DNA from: Sporotomaculum syntrophicum
GTDB lineage: Bacteria > Bacillota > Desulfotomaculia > Desulfotomaculales > Desulfallaceae
Length of the DNA: 64,000 nucleotides
NCBI RefSeq assembly: GCF_009932395.1
Contig: NZ_LSRS01000003.1
Span: forward strand, 297,154-361,153
Direction: 5' to 3'
Of the stretch, positions 10,397 through 18,501 are shown piece by piece. The position numbers and the translations under genes were made by a program. Below the pieces are notes generated by a model that saw only the letters and a program-made list of their open reading frames with translations, ran no database searches and was not told where the DNA came from. Within the stretch, counting starts at the first letter, position 1. The number at the start of each line of letters is the position of its first letter.

Positions 10397-11314
10397 ATGC
10401 CTATAAAAATTCCGGACAATCTTCCGGCAGCTGAGATCCTAACTAATGAGAATATTTTCTTAATGGGTGAGAAGCGCGCTTTTACCCAGGATATCCGGCC
10501 ACTGCGGATTGTTATTTGTAACCTGATGCCCATAAAAAGCGTTACGGAAACCCAGTTGCTTCGTTTACTGAGCAATTCCCCCCTGCAGGTGGAGATTATT
10601 TTTCTATTTATGGAAAGCCATACTTCAAAAAATACTTCACAGCAACACTTGGATAACTTTTATAACACTTTTGAGGATATTAAAGAGCAAAAATTTGATG
10701 GTCTCATTATAACGGGTGCCCCTGTGGAACAGCTGGAGTTCGAGGAAGTCAGCTACTGGGAAGAGTTGCAGAAAATAATGCAATGGTCTAAATCCCACGT
10801 ATTTTCCACCTTGCATATCTGTGTGGGGGCCCAGGCAGGACTTTATTACCATTATGGAGTTCCCAAATATGTGCTTCAGGAAAAAATATTTGGTATTTTC
10901 CCCCACACGGTAAACAAAAAAAATGTCCCCCTGCTACGGGGCTTTGATGATGTGTTCCACGTACCCCATTCGCGGTACAGCGAAGTCAGGCGCGAGGATA
11001 TCGAAAAGGTAGCCGACCTGGAAATACTTTCCGAGTCGGAGGAAGCCGGCGTTTATATAGTAGCTTCCAAAAATGGACGCCTGATTTTTGTTACCGGCCA
11101 TTCTGAGTATGACGACAATAGCTTGAGGGACGAATACGAGCGGGATGTGGCCAAAGGGTTGGCTATCGCCCTGCCTAAACACTATTTCCCCAATAATGAT
11201 CCCGGCCGGCCGCCCCTGGTTACCTGGCGCAGCCATGCTAATTTGCTGTTTACCAATTGGCTTAACTACCATGTCTACCAGGAGACGCCCTACGACCTGG
11301 ATGAATTAAAATAA
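10397..11314 (+). CDS. metA: Homoserine O-acetyltransferase, MetA type
   Basis: The 305-residue enzyme acylates homoserine. The catalytic cysteine is C142 in HICVGAQAG, with [15 protein letters not shown] near the N-terminus and VTGHSEYD near residues 236-243. Residue 111, in [12 protein letters not shown], is Glu; in characterised MetA proteins Glu at this position gives acetyl-CoA preference and Gly gives succinyl-CoA preference, so an acetyltransferase is predicted despite the family name homoserine succinyltransferase. This fits the adjacent O-acetylhomoserine sulfhydrylase. An AAGGGGGG site precedes the ATG. A terminator follows. Confidence 0.92.
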   Translation: MPIKIPDNLPAAEILTNENIFLMGEKRAFTQDIRPLRIVICNLMPIKSVTETQLLRLLSNSPLQVEIIFLFMESHTSKNTSQQHLDNFYNTFEDIKEQKFDGLIITGAPVEQLEFEEVSYWEELQKIMQWSKSHVFSTLHICVGAQAGLYYHYGVPKYVLQEKIFGIFPHTVNKKNVPLLRGFDDVFHVPHSRYSEVRREDIEKVADLEILSESEEAGVYIVASKNGRLIFVTGHSEYDDNSLRDEYERDVAKGLAIALPKHYFPNNDPGRPPLVTWRSHANLLFTNWLNYHVYQETPYDLDELK

Positions 11315-11327
11315 TTCAGTAACTCTA

Positions 11328-11357
11328 AGTGCGCTCGCAATAGAGCGTACTTTTTTT
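11328..11357 (+). terminator. Rho-independent terminator of metY-metA
   Basis: Stem AGTGCGCTC / GAGCGTACT (one G-U pair), 6-base loop, then seven T. It lies 14 bases after the metA stop. Confidence 0.88.
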
Positions 11358-11465
11358 AATTGCTATGCCTACTGCCGCTGCTTCTCATTTGCCTCCCGAA
11401 ACGTAATAAAAAGTTTGGCCATTAATGATACTAAAACCGCAGACCAAACTATTACTAATCAGGAG

Positions 11466-11492
11466 AAAAAAGCCCCTGTTTTAAAACAGGGG
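11466..11492 (-). terminator. Rho-independent terminator of the small secreted protein gene
   Basis: CCCCTGTTTTAAAACAGGGG is a perfect palindrome at 11473-11492. On the minus strand it is followed by C and six T, as expected for a terminator of the gene ending at 11550. Confidence 0.8.
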
Positions 11493-11549
11493 TTGGCAGA
11501 TATTTTTCAAGATTTTTATGTAAGGAGAGGTGTATCATCGCCATTTGAG

Positions 11550-11873
11550 CTATTTTGCACTTTGCATCATACCGTTACCCATCATGCCTGAATTATTCAT
11601 ACAGGAACCCATCGGGCCAAAACCGTAATTGGCGTGAAAATCACGCATGTAATTGAAATGCTCCTGCCAGGCTTTGGCCTGTTCTGGAGTTACACTGCCG
11701 GCCTTTTGAGCCTGCTCAAGCCAGGCCTGGTGCCATTTAAACATCTGGTCTGCAAACTGCTGATCCTAGACTTTCTGGTCGTTGCCATTAATCGATCCAA
11801 AAGCTGCCGGGGCTGCCAGGGACAAGACCAAAACACCTACTAACGCCAGCAACCAAATCTTATTTTTTCTCAT
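11550..11873 (-). pseudogene. Small secreted DUF2680-like protein with an in-frame TAG codon
   Basis: From an ATG at 11873, preceded by AAGGAGG at ideal spacing, the frame encodes a signal peptide (MRKNKIWLLALVGVLVLSLA, then APAAFG) and 35 residues before a TAG at 11766-11768. The same frame then continues for 71 codons: DQQFADQMFKWHQAWLEQAQ, SVTPEQAKAWQEHF and a Gly/Met-rich tail, ending at a stop beside a good terminator. The downstream part resembles DUF2680-type small exported proteins. Signal peptide and mature domain in one frame with only TAG between them imply either a recent nonsense mutation or TAG readthrough. TAG serves as an ordinary stop for several other genes here, for example those ending at 15155, 18930, 28373 and 30304. 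Confidence 0.7.
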
Positions 11874-11987
11874 TATCAATGAACCTCCTTGTTATTTGAT
11901 GATTTGGTTTGTCTGGAGTAATTATATAATAAAGTTATCACGTTTTTGTTACAAAAGGTTAACGGTTTCATAACGTTTGCTATGCTT

Positions 11988-12569
11988 TCACCAGGACATT
12001 ATTTGCGTCTTCCTTTCGATATAAAATGCAAACAAAAGATGTGCAACTAGGTTAGAAAGCGGTGTCTTCCATCCATTTAACCCTAACCCTAAAATACCTG
12101 GCTTCTTTACGACACCCCGACGCATTTGGGGGTTAACCACCCCAACCAAAGGCATCACCAAAAGTGAAGAAAGTAGGAACAAAGCAGAGCCAAACTTTAT
12201 ATAAAAAAGAGAATTAGGGCGTTCACTGGTTGAGGCTAGTGTTTTATATAAGGTACTCCAAAATACTGCACCGGAGTAAAACATTATGGCTCCGATAAAC
12301 GAAGCAATTATTCCCAGTTTTAAAAATAATGTACCGTTAATAGTTAGGTAGTCAATCCTTGGTAAATGAAATCTTGGTGCTATCCTGAAAAAAGTCTCCA
12401 TAATTATAAAAGCTTTAAAAAACTGCAGCCAGGTGATTGAGTTTGTAAGATAAGTAAAGAATCGTTTCAAAAATCTTATAAGATTCACACCAACCTTAAA
12501 ATATATTTTAACAAATCCATGATGGTGGCCATGTTCATGTTCATGTGTTTGAGTTTCTTTAAAGTTCAT
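11988..12569 (-). CDS. His-rich membrane protein of unknown function
   Basis: The 193-residue protein begins with a His/Glu cluster (HEHEHGHHHG, residues 9-18), which could bind metal. Hydrophobic segments follow at about 83-105 and 130-147, and another near the C-terminus (LVAHLLFAFYI). The conserved-looking end contains PGILGLGLNGWKTPLSNLVA. A GGAGAGGGG site precedes the ATG. I do not recognise a named family. It is a single gene, separated from the secreted protein gene by about 115 bases. Confidence 0.65.
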   Translation of the reverse strand: MNFKETQTHEHEHGHHHGFVKIYFKVGVNLIRFLKRFFTYLTNSITWLQFFKAFIIMETFFRIAPRFHLPRIDYLTINGTLFLKLGIIASFIGAIMFYSGAVFWSTLYKTLASTSERPNSLFYIKFGSALFLLSSLLVMPLVGVVNPQMRRGVVKKPGILGLGLNGWKTPLSNLVAHLLFAFYIERKTQIMSW

Positions 12570-12699
12570 TTATTTACCCCTCTCCGTTTTTTCAATTAGA
12601 CATCTTATAATTTCTATGGATTTTGTAGGGTTTGCCTTGTAAATAAAAACAGGCAACTTACCTGCTAAAGATTGTTGTTTATATGCATCACTATAACTA

Positions 12700-12733
12700 A
12701 GAAATATCACAAAACTGTTTCAGAAATATCACA
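12700..12733. repeat. Two direct AGAAATATCACA repeats 22 bp apart
   Basis: AGAAATATCACA occurs at 12700-12711 and 12722-12733, exactly 22 bp apart (two helical turns), in the otherwise gene-free 12570-12951 gap between divergent genes. The spacing suggests a dimeric regulator site; no cognate protein can be named. Apart from this and the promoter candidate I see nothing else in the gap. Confidence 0.4.
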
Positions 12734-12876
12734 TTTTGTTTATATTCGCCCACTAAGATGCTCACCTGCAAAGAGGAATCACTCATATTCAGGTTGCTTA
12801 AAATTTTCCATATAGTATGTCTATGGTTTCTACAATCTTTGTCCACCTGAAAAATGCTTCAGTACACAATAAATAC

Positions 12877-12906
12877 TTGACTTAACCTATCGACTTTATG
12901 TATATT
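12877..12906 (+). promoter_or_regulatory. Candidate promoter of the fdhD-nadA operon
   Basis: TTGACT (12877-12882) and TATATT (12901-12906) with an 18-base spacer, about 45 bases before the start codon. The hexamers are good but the spacing is one longer than ideal. Confidence 0.4.
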
Positions 12907-12951
12907 TATTTTAAGCTTTTAATTTACGTTTGGTAAAAGGAGTGTAGCAAA

Positions 12952-14679
12952 ATGTCTAAACCGGCTGTATATCAGCAGCGAGAAATCACAGTTTATGATA
13001 ACGGTACACTTAAAGATATAAAGGATGCGGTAGTTGAAGAAAAGCCTGTAACACTATATTTAAATCATGTTGAGCTGGCCACGATGATCTGCACTCCAGG
13101 TGCCTATGAAGAGCTAGGGGTCGGTTTTTTACTCAGTGAAGGGCTGCTCGAGGACCCGGACGATATTGTGTCCATAACCTGTCAGGAAGAAGAAGGCCTG
13201 CTCTACATTGAAACCGGCCGGCCGGTTACCCAGGCCGGAAGCTTTCTGCGCCGTCATATAGCCAGCTGTTGCGGTAAGAGCCGGGCCGGTTTTTACTTTA
13301 TCAACGATGCCCGCCAGGTGAAGCCAATTGAATCCGATGTGCAATTTAAAGCTGAAGATTTGTTGGCTGCCATCAACAAGCTGGAGGAAAAGTCGGAAAC
13401 TTTTCATCTTACCGGTGGAGTGCACAGCGCCGCACTGGCCGATGGCGCAAATCTGATGTCGAGGTATGAAGATATTGGCCGGCACAATGCCGTAGACCGA
13501 GTTATCGGCAGCGCTTTTTTGCAGAGGATCAACACCGGCGATAAATGCCTGCTCTTGAGCGGGCGTGTTGCCTCCGAGATTCTCATCAAAGCGGCCCGCG
13601 CCCAAATCCCCCTTATTTTGTCGCGCTCGGCGCCAACCGGCTTAACCCTGGATTTGGCCGAAGACTTAAATATAACGGTGGTTGGTTTTGCACGGGGCCG
13701 GCGCATGAGCATTTACACGCATCCCGGAAGGGTCATAACTTCCGGGGAAAGCACCACAATTGTCCAGCAAAACCGGCAGTTGGCTGAAGACATCAAACGC
13801 CTGAAAAAAGAAAAGGACGTATATATTATCGCTCATTATTACCAGCGCCCCGAAGTGCAGGATATCGCCGATTTTGTCGGGGACTCTTACGCTATGGCCG
13901 TAGCCGCCAAGGACTCCCCTTGCGCTAACATCCTGGTAGCGGGGGTGGATTTCATGGCGGAATCGGCCGCGATCTTGTGCCCCGATAAAACGGTGCTGTC
14001 GCCGGAGCCGAGGGCCACTTGCCCGATGGCCAACAGCATCGAGGTTGACGATGTGCTGCAATTCAAACAGGAGCACCCGGATGGCCTGGTGGTTAGTTAC
14101 GTAAATACCCCGGCCGGCATCAAGGCGGTTACCGATATATGCGTTACCTCCTCCAACGCGGTGAAGATCATCAACAAACTGCCCCGCAAGGCCCGGATTT
14201 TCTTTATCCCGGACACCAACCTGGGTACCTTTGTGGCCGGCCAGCTGGACCGGGAACTGGATTTGTTCCCCTCCCACTGCCCGACCCACGCCCACATTAC
14301 CAAAGCGGATATCCTGCAGCGCAAAGCCGAGCACCCGGAGGCGGAGGTTTTAGTGCACCCGGAATGTGACCCGGAGGTAGTGGCGCTGGCCGATTACGTG
14401 GGCAGTACCGCCGGTATCATCGATTACGCCGTTAAATCCGATAAAAATACCTTTATTATCGGCACTGAATGCGGTGTCTTCCATAAGATACAGCAGCTCA
14501 GCCCCGATAAAGAACTGGTGCTGGCTCAGGATGACCTGGTCTGCCCCAATATGAAGAGCATCAATTTGAAAAAAATCCTCAGCACCCTGGAAACGATGGA
14601 GACTAAAATTACGGTTCCGGAGGCTACCCGGGAGAAAGCCGCCCTGGCCCTGGAGAAAATGATTGAATATGCGTCTTAA
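12952..14679 (+). CDS. FdhD-NadA fusion: Mo-cofactor sulfurtransferase plus quinolinate synthase
   Basis: One uninterrupted 575-codon frame joins two enzymes. Residues about 1-260 are FdhD, which passes sulfur from a cysteine desulfurase to the molybdenum cofactor of formate dehydrogenase: the SCCGKSR active-site cysteines are C106/C107 and the signature EDIGRHNAVDRVIG is at 173-186. Residues about 268-575 are NadA, the [4Fe-4S] enzyme that makes quinolinate for NAD: AHYYQRPEVQDIADFVGDS, VAGVDFMAESA, FIPDTNLGTFVAGQ, and three likely cluster ligands C357 (ATCPMA), C397 (DICVTSSNA) and C531 (LVCPNMKSINL). The linker is only a few residues and no internal ribosome binding site is evident, so a fused polypeptide is the simplest reading. 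AAAGGAGTG precedes the ATG. An Rrf2 regulator and a cysteine desulfurase follow in the same direction. Confidence 0.9.
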   Translation: MSKPAVYQQREITVYDNGTLKDIKDAVVEEKPVTLYLNHVELATMICTPGAYEELGVGFLLSEGLLEDPDDIVSITCQEEEGLLYIETGRPVTQAGSFLRRHIASCCGKSRAGFYFINDARQVKPIESDVQFKAEDLLAAINKLEEKSETFHLTGGVHSAALADGANLMSRYEDIGRHNAVDRVIGSAFLQRINTGDKCLLLSGRVASEILIKAARAQIPLILSRSAPTGLTLDLAEDLNITVVGFARGRRMSIYTHPGRVITSGESTTIVQQNRQLAEDIKRLKKEKDVYIIAHYYQRPEVQDIADFVGDSYAMAVAAKDSPCANILVAGVDFMAESAAILCPDKTVLSPEPRATCPMANSIEVDDVLQFKQEHPDGLVVSYVNTPAGIKAVTDICVTSSNAVKIINKLPRKARIFFIPDTNLGTFVAGQLDRELDLFPSHCPTHAHITKADILQRKAEHPEAEVLVHPECDPEVVALADYVGSTAGIIDYAVKSDKNTFIIGTECGVFHKIQQLSPDKELVLAQDDLVCPNMKSINLKKILSTLETMETKITVPEATREKAALALEKMIEYAS

Positions 14680-14705
14680 AATATACACGTTTGGAGATGT
14701 AACAG

Positions 14706-15155
14706 GTGAAATTATCGACTAAAGGCAGATATGGACTGCGGGCTATGATTGAATTGGCCCAGAGCACTGAAGAAGGCCCTATTACTATCCATAGCATTGC
14801 CTCGCGGCAAGACATACCCGAGCGCTACCTGGAACAGCTGATGGCGCCGTTAAGAAGAGCGGGACTGGTGAAAAGTGTGCGTGGTTTTCAAGGCGGCTAT
14901 ATACTCGTCAAAAATGCCGAAGACATTACGGCCGGAGATATTATCCGGGCGCTGGAGGGACCGATTGCTCCGGTAGAATGCGTTAGCGAAGTCAGTCCTG
15001 AAGCATGCGAACGCTCCGAACATTGTGTAACCCGGGATTTATGGATAAAAATGAGAGATTCCATCGCTGAAGTGTTGGATGCCTATTCTCTGGCCGATCT
15101 GGCCGGGAAAACGCCGAGAACAGCAGCCAGGGAAGCTTTTAGATATAAATTATAG
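14706..15155 (+). CDS. Rrf2 family transcriptional regulator (IscR/CymR-like)
   Basis: The 149-residue protein starts at a GTG with GGAG upstream. The winged-helix N-terminus MKLSTKGRYGLRAMIELA and the recognition region IPERYLEQLMAPLRRAGLV plus wing SVRGFQGGYIL are typical of Rrf2. Three cysteines in VECVSEVSPEACERSEHC match the spacing of cluster-ligating IscR-type members, so it may sense Fe-S status; CymR-type members instead sense cysteine synthase and lack them. It lies 26 bases after fdhD-nadA and 33 before the cysteine desulfurase, as is usual for isc-type regulators. Target genes cannot be read here. Confidence 0.9.
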   Translation: MKLSTKGRYGLRAMIELAQSTEEGPITIHSIASRQDIPERYLEQLMAPLRRAGLVKSVRGFQGGYILVKNAEDITAGDIIRALEGPIAPVECVSEVSPEACERSEHCVTRDLWIKMRDSIAEVLDAYSLADLAGKTPRTAAREAFRYKL

Positions 15156-15188
15156 GTCCTAGCAGCGAAAAACATTGGGAGGTATTTT

Positions 15189-16346
15189 ATGAAATCTATA
15201 TATATGGATCATAGCGCTACCACACCGGTAGATAAGCAGGTCTTTGAGGCGATGGTGCCTTACTTTACTGAAATATACGGTAACGCCGCCAGTGTCCACT
15301 CCCAGGGGCGACAGGCCTCCCGGGCGGTAGAGCTGGCCCGTGAACAGGTGGCCGCCTTAATCGGGGCTTCTCCGGAGGAGATTATTTTCACCAGCGGAGG
15401 CACCGAAGCTGACAATCAAGCCATCATTGCCTATATGCTGGCCAACCGGTCTAAAGGGCGTCATATAATAACGTCGGCCATCGAGCATCATGCCGTCCTG
15501 CATTGCTGCGATTGGTTAGCCAGGCAGGGCTTCGAAATAACCGTATTGCCGGTTAACCCGCTGGGAGTTGTAGAACCCGCTACGCTGAGCAAGGCGCTGC
15601 GGCCCGATACGGCACTGGTTTCGATCATGCATGCCAATAATGAGGTGGGCACACTGGAACCAATTGCCGAGCTTGCCGCTATTGCTCACGAAGCGGGGGC
15701 AGTTTTTCATACCGATGCGGTGCAAACCGTTGGCAAGATCCCGGTTGATGTACGGGAATTGGGGGTCGACCTCCTCTCCGCTTCCGCCCATAAGCTCTAT
15801 GGACCAAAAGGGGTAGGCTGCCTGTATTCCAATAAAAAAGTTGGCATCACCGGTTTTGTGCATGGCGGAGGGCAGGAAAACGGCAAACGTGCCGGCACCA
15901 CCAACGTCCCTGGGATAGTAGGCTTTGGTAAGGCAGCTGAATTAGCCGGTCAAAACCTACCCGTCCGGGCGGCCAAGTTAACTGAGTTAGGACAGCGTTT
16001 GATTAAAGGCCTGCTGAAGGAGATACCTCACACTCGCTTAAACGGCCACCCTACTGAGCGCTTGCCCGGCAGTGTTAGTGTAAGTTTTGATTATGTTGAA
16101 GGAGAGTCTATTTTATTGATGTTGGATAGCTACGGGATCATGGCTTCCAGCGGTTCTGCCTGCACCTCCGGGTCAACAGATCCGTCTCATGTCTTATTGG
16201 CTCTGGGCATCCCCGTGGAGTCTGCACACGGTTCCCTGCGCTTGACGATGGGCAAGGACAATACCGATGCTGATGTTGATCGAGTGCTTGAGGTGTTGCC
16301 AACCATCATAAAAAAATTGCGCGCCATGTCACCACTGGGACATTAA
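15189..16346 (+). CDS. Cysteine desulfurase (NifS/IscS type)
   Basis: A PLP enzyme that takes sulfur from cysteine and forms a persulfide for Fe-S clusters, thiolation and FdhD. PLP lysine K202 is in SASAHKLYGPKG and the persulfide cysteine C325 in SSGSACTSGS; YMDHSATTPVD at the N-terminus and FTSGGTEADN near 80 are class V aminotransferase features. The 385-residue length and the ACTSG loop are those of class I (IscS/NifS) enzymes. No IscU/NifU gene follows. Position after fdhD-nadA and an Rrf2 regulator suggests it serves both the FdhD and NadA domains. Confidence 0.93.
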   Translation: MKSIYMDHSATTPVDKQVFEAMVPYFTEIYGNAASVHSQGRQASRAVELAREQVAALIGASPEEIIFTSGGTEADNQAIIAYMLANRSKGRHIITSAIEHHAVLHCCDWLARQGFEITVLPVNPLGVVEPATLSKALRPDTALVSIMHANNEVGTLEPIAELAAIAHEAGAVFHTDAVQTVGKIPVDVRELGVDLLSASAHKLYGPKGVGCLYSNKKVGITGFVHGGGQENGKRAGTTNVPGIVGFGKAAELAGQNLPVRAAKLTELGQRLIKGLLKEIPHTRLNGHPTERLPGSVSVSFDYVEGESILLMLDSYGIMASSGSACTSGSTDPSHVLLALGIPVESAHGSLRLTMGKDNTDADVDRVLEVLPTIIKKLRAMSPLGH

Positions 16347-16489
16347 AGCTTCATACGTTTTTTGCAAAGTGGCTTTGAGCTGCTTTTCTTTGCGACTGAT
16401 CTATAACAAGCTTAAATGTTGAGATAAGTATGGTTAGTATACAATAACGCTTAGATATGCGCACATACAGAAAGGAAAGGTGAACAGGA

Positions 16490-16924
16490 ATGGGTTATGT
16501 AGTAGCGGTTTGCACCAGCCCCAGAAAAGGTATGCGTAAAAAAAATATCGGTAACTGTAATCTGTTGGCTGATCATGGTTTGGAAGGGGACGCGCATGCC
16601 GGTCCCTGGCACCGTCAAGTTAGCCTGCTGGCTCTGGAAAGCGTGCAAAAAATGCGCGATATCGGGCTGGACGTTAACCCCGGGGATTTTGCCGAAAATA
16701 TTACCACTGTAGGTATTAACCTGGTTGACCTGCCCATTGGCACAAAATTAGCCATCGGGGATGATACCCTGGGCGAGGTTACCCAGATTGGCAAGGAATG
16801 TCACACTAAATGCGCTATTTACTACCAGGCCGGGGATTGTGTCATGCCGAAGGAGGGTATTTTTATCAGGGTTTTAAACGGCGGCCATATTAAAGTTGGC
16901 GACCAGGTGCGGGTCGTGCATTAA
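16490..16924 (+). CDS. MOSC domain protein
   Basis: The 144-residue single-domain protein has the beta-rich MOSC layout: VVAVCTSPRKG at the start, the conserved GLEGDAHAGPWHRQVSLL (about residues 29-47), PGDFAENITT and a Cys-bearing segment GKECHTKCAIYYQAGDCVMP. MOSC domains bind or transfer sulfur in molybdenum-cofactor enzymes. Single-domain clostridial members often lie near moa/mob genes; here the link is to FdhD and the desulfurase. A GAAAGGAAAGG site precedes the ATG. Exact substrate unknown. Confidence 0.88.
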   Translation: MGYVVAVCTSPRKGMRKKNIGNCNLLADHGLEGDAHAGPWHRQVSLLALESVQKMRDIGLDVNPGDFAENITTVGINLVDLPIGTKLAIGDDTLGEVTQIGKECHTKCAIYYQAGDCVMPKEGIFIRVLNGGHIKVGDQVRVVH

Positions 16925-17023
16925 CAAGTTAAGCAACATCTCGCTATCTGTAAAAAATTGATCTCATGTCGGCTTACTTCGCTACGCCGCAGCGAAAAAA
17001 AACTAAATGCCTACCACTATGGT

Positions 17024-17070
17024 GCAGTAAGGTGGTGATAGTACTTTCCAGGCTATCAACACCTTACTGC
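17024..17070. repeat. Long intergenic hairpin
   Basis: The arms 17024-17041 and 17053-17070 (GCAGTAAGGTGGTGATAG and its complement) pair over 18 bp with one mismatch and an 11-base loop. The following sequence (TGCGTCCTTTT) is only weakly U-rich, so it is not a classic terminator. A smaller hairpin, TTCGCT / AGCGAA, lies at 16978-16996. It could end the MOSC transcript, be a processed RNA, or be a palindromic repeat unit. Confidence 0.55.
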
Positions 17071-17218
17071 TGCGTCCTTTTACGAGACGTTCCCTTATAG
17101 AACAGCGACATAGCAAACTACCGTGCATTTCGGCTGAGAAAAATAACGGATTAAGCAGGTATACAGGTTACTATGTCAGAATTAAGGGAATTATATTTGC
17201 CTGAAGGAGGGACAAGCA

Positions 17219-18265
17219 TTGTCTAATGATAACATGACCACTGCAGCGGAGCTAAGGGAATTAGCCAATCAGCAACCCGATAGCCCGGAGGCTATCGTTG
17301 GCTTTGCCAAACAGCTGTTTAATATGACTTGTGTACAGGATGAAGCAGGTACTAAAGCTGCCGTAGAGGAACTTGGCAAATTAGCCGAGCAGCACCCCGA
17401 ATATACGGCTGTGACCGTTAGATTTGCCCAGGGACTGTTCAATTTAACTTGTGTACAGGACGAAACAGGCGCAATGGCAACAATAGAGGAACTAAGTAAG
17501 CTGGCCGACCGGTACTCCGATTACGAGGAGGTTGTCGCCGCCCTTGCCCAAGGGCTGGTTAACTTGGCTAACCGGCAAGATGAGGCCGGTACCAGAACTA
17601 CTGTGTCAAAGTTAAGAAAATTAGCTAATGAGCACCCCAATAATGAGGTGATTGCAGTTTCATTGGCCTACGGGCTGGTCGACCTGGCTAATAAACAGGA
17701 CGAGTCCGGGGCGCTGACTGCTGTGAAGAAGCTTAAGAAATTAGCCAATCAGCACCCCGATAATCAGATGCTTGTAGTTACCTTAGCCTACGGGCTGGCC
17801 GATCTGGCCAGTAAACAAAACGAGGCCGGAGCCAAAGATGCTGTGGCTAAACTCAGAATTTTAGCCGACCGACACCCCCATCTTCCAGAGCTGGTCGTTG
17901 AATTAGCCAAAGGGCTGGTCAATCTGGCCAATCAGCAAAATGAAAAAGGGGCTACGGCTACTGTGGCCAAGCTAAGGAAATTAGCAGACCTGCATCCCGG
18001 TTCGGCTGAAATTATCGTTGCCCTGGCCTTTGGTTTGTTTGATCTGGCCTGCAAGCAGGATGCGGAAGCGGCTGAGGTTACCGTGGCGGAGCTAAGGGAA
18101 TTATCGCACCGGCACCCCGGTAATGAGGAGGTTTTAATTAGATTCATTAATGGGCTGGTAGTTTTGGCTAATAAACAGGGTGAAGCCAATGCAGAAGCTA
18201 CTGTAGCGGAGCTGCAGGAATTAGCCGAACAGTACCCCGCATTGTTTAAGGGCAATTATCATTAA
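17219..18265 (+). CDS. Alpha-helical protein of tandem 40-residue repeats (TPR/Sel1-like)
   Basis: Start is TTG at 17219, supported by GAAGGAGGG 7 bases upstream. The 348 residues are almost entirely eight full copies plus a partial copy of a 40-residue unit of the form ELRKLAN-HPDN---VV-LA-GLVNLANKQDEAGA-ATV-K; the DNA shows the same 120-bp period. Leu/Ala spacing predicts pairs of helices stacked into a superhelix, like TPR or Sel1 repeats, which act as protein-binding scaffolds. There is no signal peptide, membrane helix or catalytic motif. The first two repeats differ (NMTCVQDE, NLTCVQDE) and carry cysteines. The copies vary enough to rule out very recent expansion. Partner and function unknown. 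Confidence 0.8.
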   Translation: MSNDNMTTAAELRELANQQPDSPEAIVGFAKQLFNMTCVQDEAGTKAAVEELGKLAEQHPEYTAVTVRFAQGLFNLTCVQDETGAMATIEELSKLADRYSDYEEVVAALAQGLVNLANRQDEAGTRTTVSKLRKLANEHPNNEVIAVSLAYGLVDLANKQDESGALTAVKKLKKLANQHPDNQMLVVTLAYGLADLASKQNEAGAKDAVAKLRILADRHPHLPELVVELAKGLVNLANQQNEKGATATVAKLRKLADLHPGSAEIIVALAFGLFDLACKQDAEAAEVTVAELRELSHRHPGNEEVLIRFINGLVVLANKQGEANAEATVAELQELAEQYPALFKGNYH

Positions 18266-18298
18266 ACAAGCTCCAAGAAAAGCGTACATAACTTATGC

Positions 18299-18330
18299 CT
18301 GCGAGCTGCTGCGTTAACAGCAGCTCGCAG
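18299..18330 (+). terminator. Perfect hairpin after the repeat-protein gene, probable terminator
   Basis: CTGCGAGCTGCTG and CAGCAGCTCGCAG pair over 13 bp with a 6-base loop, 34 bases after the stop codon. The tail TAATTTCTATATATTT is only moderately U-rich, so efficiency is uncertain. Confidence 0.6.
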
Positions 18331-18438
18331 TAATTTCTATATATTTCAAGTGCAGCCTCAGCAAGCAATGTAATACACATATTTTAGGGCCATACCGCTT
18401 CTATGCCCTGTAAAATGATTAACCCTGCTAATTATTAA

Positions 18439-18467
18439 TTGACATAACTATAATTGTAGTTTATAAT
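18439..18467 (+). promoter_or_regulatory. Sigma-A promoter with MarR-type operator in its spacer
   Basis: TTGACA (18439-18444), a 17-base spacer and TATAAT (18462-18467): both hexamers and the spacing are consensus. The spacer contains the near-palindrome AACTATAATTGTAGTT (18446-18461), close to the AT-rich palindromes bound by MarR/OhrR proteins. Binding there would occlude RNA polymerase, so autorepression by the MarR protein encoded next is inferred. Confidence 0.75.
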
Positions 18468-18501
18468 TATTCTAAAGATTGTTAAAGGAGCCCTTGACAC
18501 C

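Noticed and set aside
13666..14334. 222-codon open frame antisense to the NadA part
   Set aside because: It is a shadow of a GC-rich coding gene; no ribosome binding site, no family resemblance, and the plus-strand gene is certain.
17219..18265. 120-bp periodic repeats as a possible CRISPR array
   Set aside because: The period is in frame, the units differ by many substitutions, and they encode a regular helical repeat; there are no spacers or cas genes.
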